NCBI GenBank assembly: GCA_900762805.1
Contig: CAAFHY010000042.1
Span: 1-6,953 of the forward strand
Direction: 5' to 3'
Length of the DNA: 6,953 nucleotides
Origin: Oscillospiraceae bacterium
GTDB taxonomy: Bacteria > Bacillota > Clostridia > Oscillospirales > Ruminococcaceae
Shown here: positions 5,355 through 6,953 of the stretch, in pieces
Layout of the letters: every line of letters starts with the position of its first letter
Position numbering within the stretch: position 1 is the stretch's first letter
Translations under genes and position numbers: made by a program
Notes under the pieces: model-generated
Told to the model about the DNA's origin: nothing
The model's input: the letters and a program-made list of their open reading frames with translations, nothing else
The model's database searches: none

Positions 5355-5374
5355 AAAAATACGGCAGGGTGCCG
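5355..5374 (-). terminator. candidate intrinsic terminator of holB
   Basis: On the minus strand CGGCA (5374-5370) pairs with TGCCG (5366-5362) around a CCC loop and is followed by TATTTTT (5361-5355). It lies about 150 bases after the holB stop, with no gene between. The stem is only five pairs but all are strong, and the T tract is good. The rest of the gap 5375-5524 is very GC-rich with no gene I can support. Confidence 0.5.
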
Positions 5375-5524
5375 CGGAAGGGCGGCATTTATTCGAGAAA
5401 ATGCGTTTTGTGCTGTGCGGCGGCGCTTTGGCGATGTTTTTGCGCAGGGGAATGCCGGACCGCGGGGGCGGCCTCGCAGGGTCAGCCGGGGGGCCGGCCG
5501 GCAGGCGGATACGCGGCGGCTGCC

Positions 5525-6352
5525 CTACAGCCCCGCCGCCATGCCGGCGAAGCAGAGCGATATCGGCATATTGCCGCGCAGCGCCTCGGCCGCGGCGGAG
5601 AGCAGCGCGGCGGCCTGCGGCTGTGCCTGCCTTTCCAGCGCGATCATGCAGTCGCCGATCAGCTGCTGTGCCTCCTCGCGTGTTTTGAGCGGCGCCGTGC
5701 AGGTCATAACGCCCGTCTTGTCGCCGGACAGCAACGCTTTTTTGAGAGCCAGCGCGCGGTCAACGGCCTCCATGCGCTTTTTGCTTTCGGCGGCCTTGAG
5801 AATCAGCCCGATGCGGCCGGGAAAGACCTCGGCGGCGCGGACGGCGTCGGGCGAACGGGTGACCGAGCTGATATATTGCAGGCACTCGGCAGGGTCAGTC
5901 TCGCAGACGGGGCAAAGCTCGCAGCGTGACAGCACGGTGGCCGGCACCGACGACGCGCCCTCGGCCGTCAGGATGAAGACCACGTCGCGCGGCGGCTCCT
6001 CCAGCGATTTCAGCAGCGCGTTGGCGGCCGCCGTGCCGAGCGCCTCGCAGTCGCGTATAATCACGGCGCGGGCCTGCCCGGCCGCCGGACTTTTGGCCAT
6101 TTCGGCCGTCGCTTCGCGCACGGCGCGGATGGGGATTTGCCCCGATGCTCCCTGCCCGCGCAGCACCAGGCAGTCGGGGTGGGTGCCGTTCATGACCCAT
6201 TCGGGATGGGTGCCGATGTAGCGGGCGGCGATGAGCCGCGCGGCATAATTGCGGCCGCAGCCGCGCGGGCCGGCCAGCAGCAGAGCCTGCGGAATAACGC
6301 GCTCGCCCGTGATAAGGCGGTTGACGGCGGGATTGCCTACCAGCTTTTCCAT
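5525..6352 (-). CDS. holB: DNA polymerase III delta-prime subunit, divergent (275 aa)
   Basis: Delta-prime is part of the clamp loader that places the sliding clamp on DNA. Family marks are the opening MEKLVGNPAVNRLI (target region NxxV), the P-loop position GPRGCGRN (28-35), GTHPDCLVL (56-64), AVIIRDCEALGTAAANALLK (96-115) with SLEEPP (116-121), FILTA (126-130) and VLSRCE (140-145), the SRC motif used by clamp-loader ATPases in trans. Two features are odd. The P-loop Lys is Arg34. The four-Cys zinc module normally between the P-loop helix and GxHPD is missing, only C61 remaining, and the segment is shortened to YIGTHPEWVMNGTHPD. Total length is below the usual 310-330. ATG at 6352 has CAGGAG (6358-6363 on this strand) five bases upstream. 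A TATAAT-like box lies at 6371-6366 but no -35 was found, so the promoter may be farther upstream. The usual neighbours tmk and a PSP1-type gene are absent. Confidence 0.88.
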   Translation of the reverse strand: MEKLVGNPAVNRLITGERVIPQALLLAGPRGCGRNYAARLIAARYIGTHPEWVMNGTHPDCLVLRGQGASGQIPIRAVREATAEMAKSPAAGQARAVIIRDCEALGTAAANALLKSLEEPPRDVVFILTAEGASSVPATVLSRCELCPVCETDPAECLQYISSVTRSPDAVRAAEVFPGRIGLILKAAESKKRMEAVDRALALKKALLSGDKTGVMTCTAPLKTREEAQQLIGDCMIALERQAQPQAAALLSAAAEALRGNMPISLCFAGMAAGL

Positions 6353-6430
6353 ATTGACTCCTGTTATTATAAATTTGTTCCTGTTCGTGGCGGCCGGCTA
6401 CAGGCATGGAACCTCCCGTTGCCGAGCTGT

Positions 6431-6578
6431 TATAATGAGAAGAAAAGGAGATGACGATTTGCTCCGGCTATTTACCTCTGCAAGAGAGTCAGCCAGCGGC
6501 TTTTCACCTGCAGCACTCGATTTTGTGAAGGAAGGGCTTTTCTGCCGCTTCCTGCGGGGGCGGAGGCAGGAAGTTTTT
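6431..6578 (+). other. possible small transcript or short CDS (unassigned)
   Basis: A perfect TATAAT (6431-6436) is followed by an AAAAGGAG box (6443-6450) and, 110 bases on, by an intrinsic terminator (6548-6578). The -35 is poor (TGGAAC, 6407-6412, 18-base spacer). Two readings are possible. A short protein could start at TTG 6459 with the AAAAGGAG box eight bases upstream and run 42 residues to TAA at 6587, but its end would lie beyond the terminator, which argues against it. Alternatively it is an untranslated RNA of about 135 bases: AGAAAAG (6441-6447) can pair with CTTTTCT (6537-6543), and CTCT-GCAA-GAGA makes a small hairpin near 6476-6487. I recognise neither a protein nor an RNA family. 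Confidence 0.35.
6548..6578 (+). terminator. intrinsic terminator, plus strand
   Basis: CTTCCTGC (6548-6555) pairs perfectly with GCAGGAAG (6566-6573) over a ten-base G-rich loop and is followed at once by five T (6574-6578). On the minus strand the same hairpin has no T run, so it acts for plus-strand transcripts. No certain gene precedes it, which is why the short upstream region is flagged as possibly transcribed. Confidence 0.7.
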
Positions 6579-6599
6579 GCAGAATAATACAATGCGTTA

Positions 6600-6797
6600 A
6601 TTTTTTGTCCGATATGCTTTGCCCCGCCGGCGGAGGTCGCACGCCGCTCCTTTGTGCGGCACGTTATGGGCGGGAGAGATGCGGATGTGATATTTCAGTT
6701 GTAAAATACCGCCTGTATAAACTGCCGGCTTGTGCTTTGTTGCGGACGGCGGCGGGAGGCCGCACGGCTTTCCCGTGTGCGGAACAGGATATCCATG
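6600..6797 (-). ncRNA. candidate structured RNA (unassigned)
   Basis: This stretch lies directly downstream of a near-consensus minus-strand promoter and has much self-complementarity. Near its 5' end CCGCAC..CGG pairs with CCG-TGCGG around GAAAG (about 6783-6760). CCCGCCG (6756-6750) can pair long-range with CGGCGGG (6629-6623), bringing the ends together. TATTT/AAATA (about 6708-6691) forms a hairpin enclosed by GCGG/CCGC, and GCCGC/GCGGC (about 6660-6643) another. The frame on this strand is open to the window edge, but its translation is rich in Pro, Lys, Arg and His with no domain or start signal, so I do not call a protein. A rod with paired ends would suit a 6S-like RNA, but no diagnostic sequence was recognised. 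No clear U-tract end was found, and it could instead be a long leader of holB. GC content alone makes pairing common. Confidence 0.3.
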
Positions 6798-6803
6798 ATA
6801 GAT

Positions 6804-6832
6804 ATCATACGCCAAAACAGCGGGTTTGTCAA
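6804..6832 (-). promoter_or_regulatory. strong sigma-A-type promoter, minus strand
   Basis: On the minus strand TTGACA (6832-6827) is a perfect -35 and TATGAT (6809-6804) a 5/6 -10, with the optimal 17-base spacer. Transcription would start near 6797 and run toward holB, whose start codon is about 445 bases farther on. No gene with a good start lies between, so the transcript is either a separate RNA or an unusually long holB leader. Confidence 0.75.
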
Positions 6833-6844
6833 AAAAGGCGGAGG

Positions 6845-6913
6845 AAAAGCCCGGCAACCGCGCCGTGGGGCGCGGAAGGTGCACCGTCCGGTTAAATGCG
6901 GGAGGCGGCTTTT
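6845..6913. other. large GC-rich hairpin near the right edge
   Basis: AAAAGCC (6845-6851) is the reverse complement of GGCTTTT (6907-6913), and between them CCGCGCC (6858-6864) pairs perfectly with GGCGCGG (6869-6875) around GTGG. Both strands end the outer stem in TTTT, so it could act as a weak terminator either way, for example of a minus-strand gene entering from the right. The 32-base distance between inner and outer stems on one side makes it less compact than a standard terminator. Nothing else was identified in 6914-6953. Confidence 0.35.
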
Positions 6914-6953
6914 GGAGCGCCGGCCGTCCCGCCGGACAACTGCGAGAGCAGGA

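Noticed and set aside
5330..5929. Continuation of the recombinase frame and other long plus-strand frames across the holB region
   Set aside because: They are antisense to a clear holB gene, their translations are Ala/Arg/Gly-rich without domains, and they persist only because stops are rare in this GC-rich stretch.
6644..6655. AAAGGAG box on the minus strand followed four bases later by GTG, opening a frame of about 55 codons
   Set aside because: The spacing is short, the predicted product has no family resemblance, and it overlaps the self-complementary region and the plus-strand terminator.
6841..6856. GAGGAAAAGCCCGGC, resembling the conserved GAGGAAAGUCC of RNase P RNA
   Set aside because: The match has mismatches in the invariant part, and no other RNase P landmarks were found nearby.
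6597..6953. Long open minus-strand frame reaching the right edge
   Set aside because: The frame is open for about 118 codons, but it has no start with a ribosome binding site, crosses a near-consensus promoter, and its product shows no recognisable domain or normal composition.
6353..6953. T-box, common riboswitch, tmRNA, SRP RNA or tRNA
   Set aside because: Diagnostic words such as the T-box GGUGG motif, the SRP GGAAGCAGCC loop, tmRNA GCAAACGAC and GGTTCGAATCC were looked for on both strands and not seen.

Overview
The window looks like a piece of chromosome from a GC-rich, endospore-lineage member of the Clostridia, probably Oscillospiraceae-like. This is inferred from strong AGGAGG-type ribosome binding sites, near-consensus sigma-A promoters, intrinsic terminators, a SpoIIQ-like M23 protein, an orphan FakA-type middle domain and a Clostridial-type large serine recombinase remnant. 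No rRNA or tRNA gene was seen, and taxonomy was not computed.

Layout, left to right. Positions 1-67 are the tail of an unidentified plus-strand gene, followed by a long hairpin terminator and a second possible one. A sigma-A promoter at 248-276 then drives three closely packed genes: an 83-residue orphan FakA-middle-like domain (305-556), a 94-residue three-helix membrane protein with a TTG start (568-852), and a zinc-ribbon/two-helix membrane protein with a long Pro/Ala linker (875-1477). A symmetric, bidirectional terminator at 1603-1638 separates this operon from a convergent minus-strand gene for a membrane-anchored LytM/M23 peptidase that resembles SpoIIQ (1703-2380).

The M23 gene and the pseudouridine catabolic operon diverge from a short region in which two promoters appear to share one TTGACAA element as their -35 box. 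The operon is psuK (pseudouridine kinase with an N-terminal winged helix, 2522-3616) and psuG (pseudouridine-5'-phosphate glycosidase, 3613-4536), overlapping by 4 bp. PsuK phosphorylates pseudouridine and PsuG splits the product into uracil and ribose 5-phosphate. No transporter is in view.

After the psuG terminator comes a scar. A perfect 20-bp inverted repeat (4744-4801) is joined directly to a headless C-terminal fragment of a large serine recombinase (to about 5328). Converging candidate terminators at 5323-5374 separate it from minus-strand holB (5525-6352), a delta-prime clamp-loader subunit that has lost its zinc module and its P-loop lysine. The last 600 bases (6353-6953) hold no convincing protein gene. 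They do carry a plus-strand -10-like box followed by an intrinsic terminator, a near-consensus minus-strand promoter (6804-6832) feeding a self-complementary region, and a large hairpin. This is the most likely place for an undescribed RNA.
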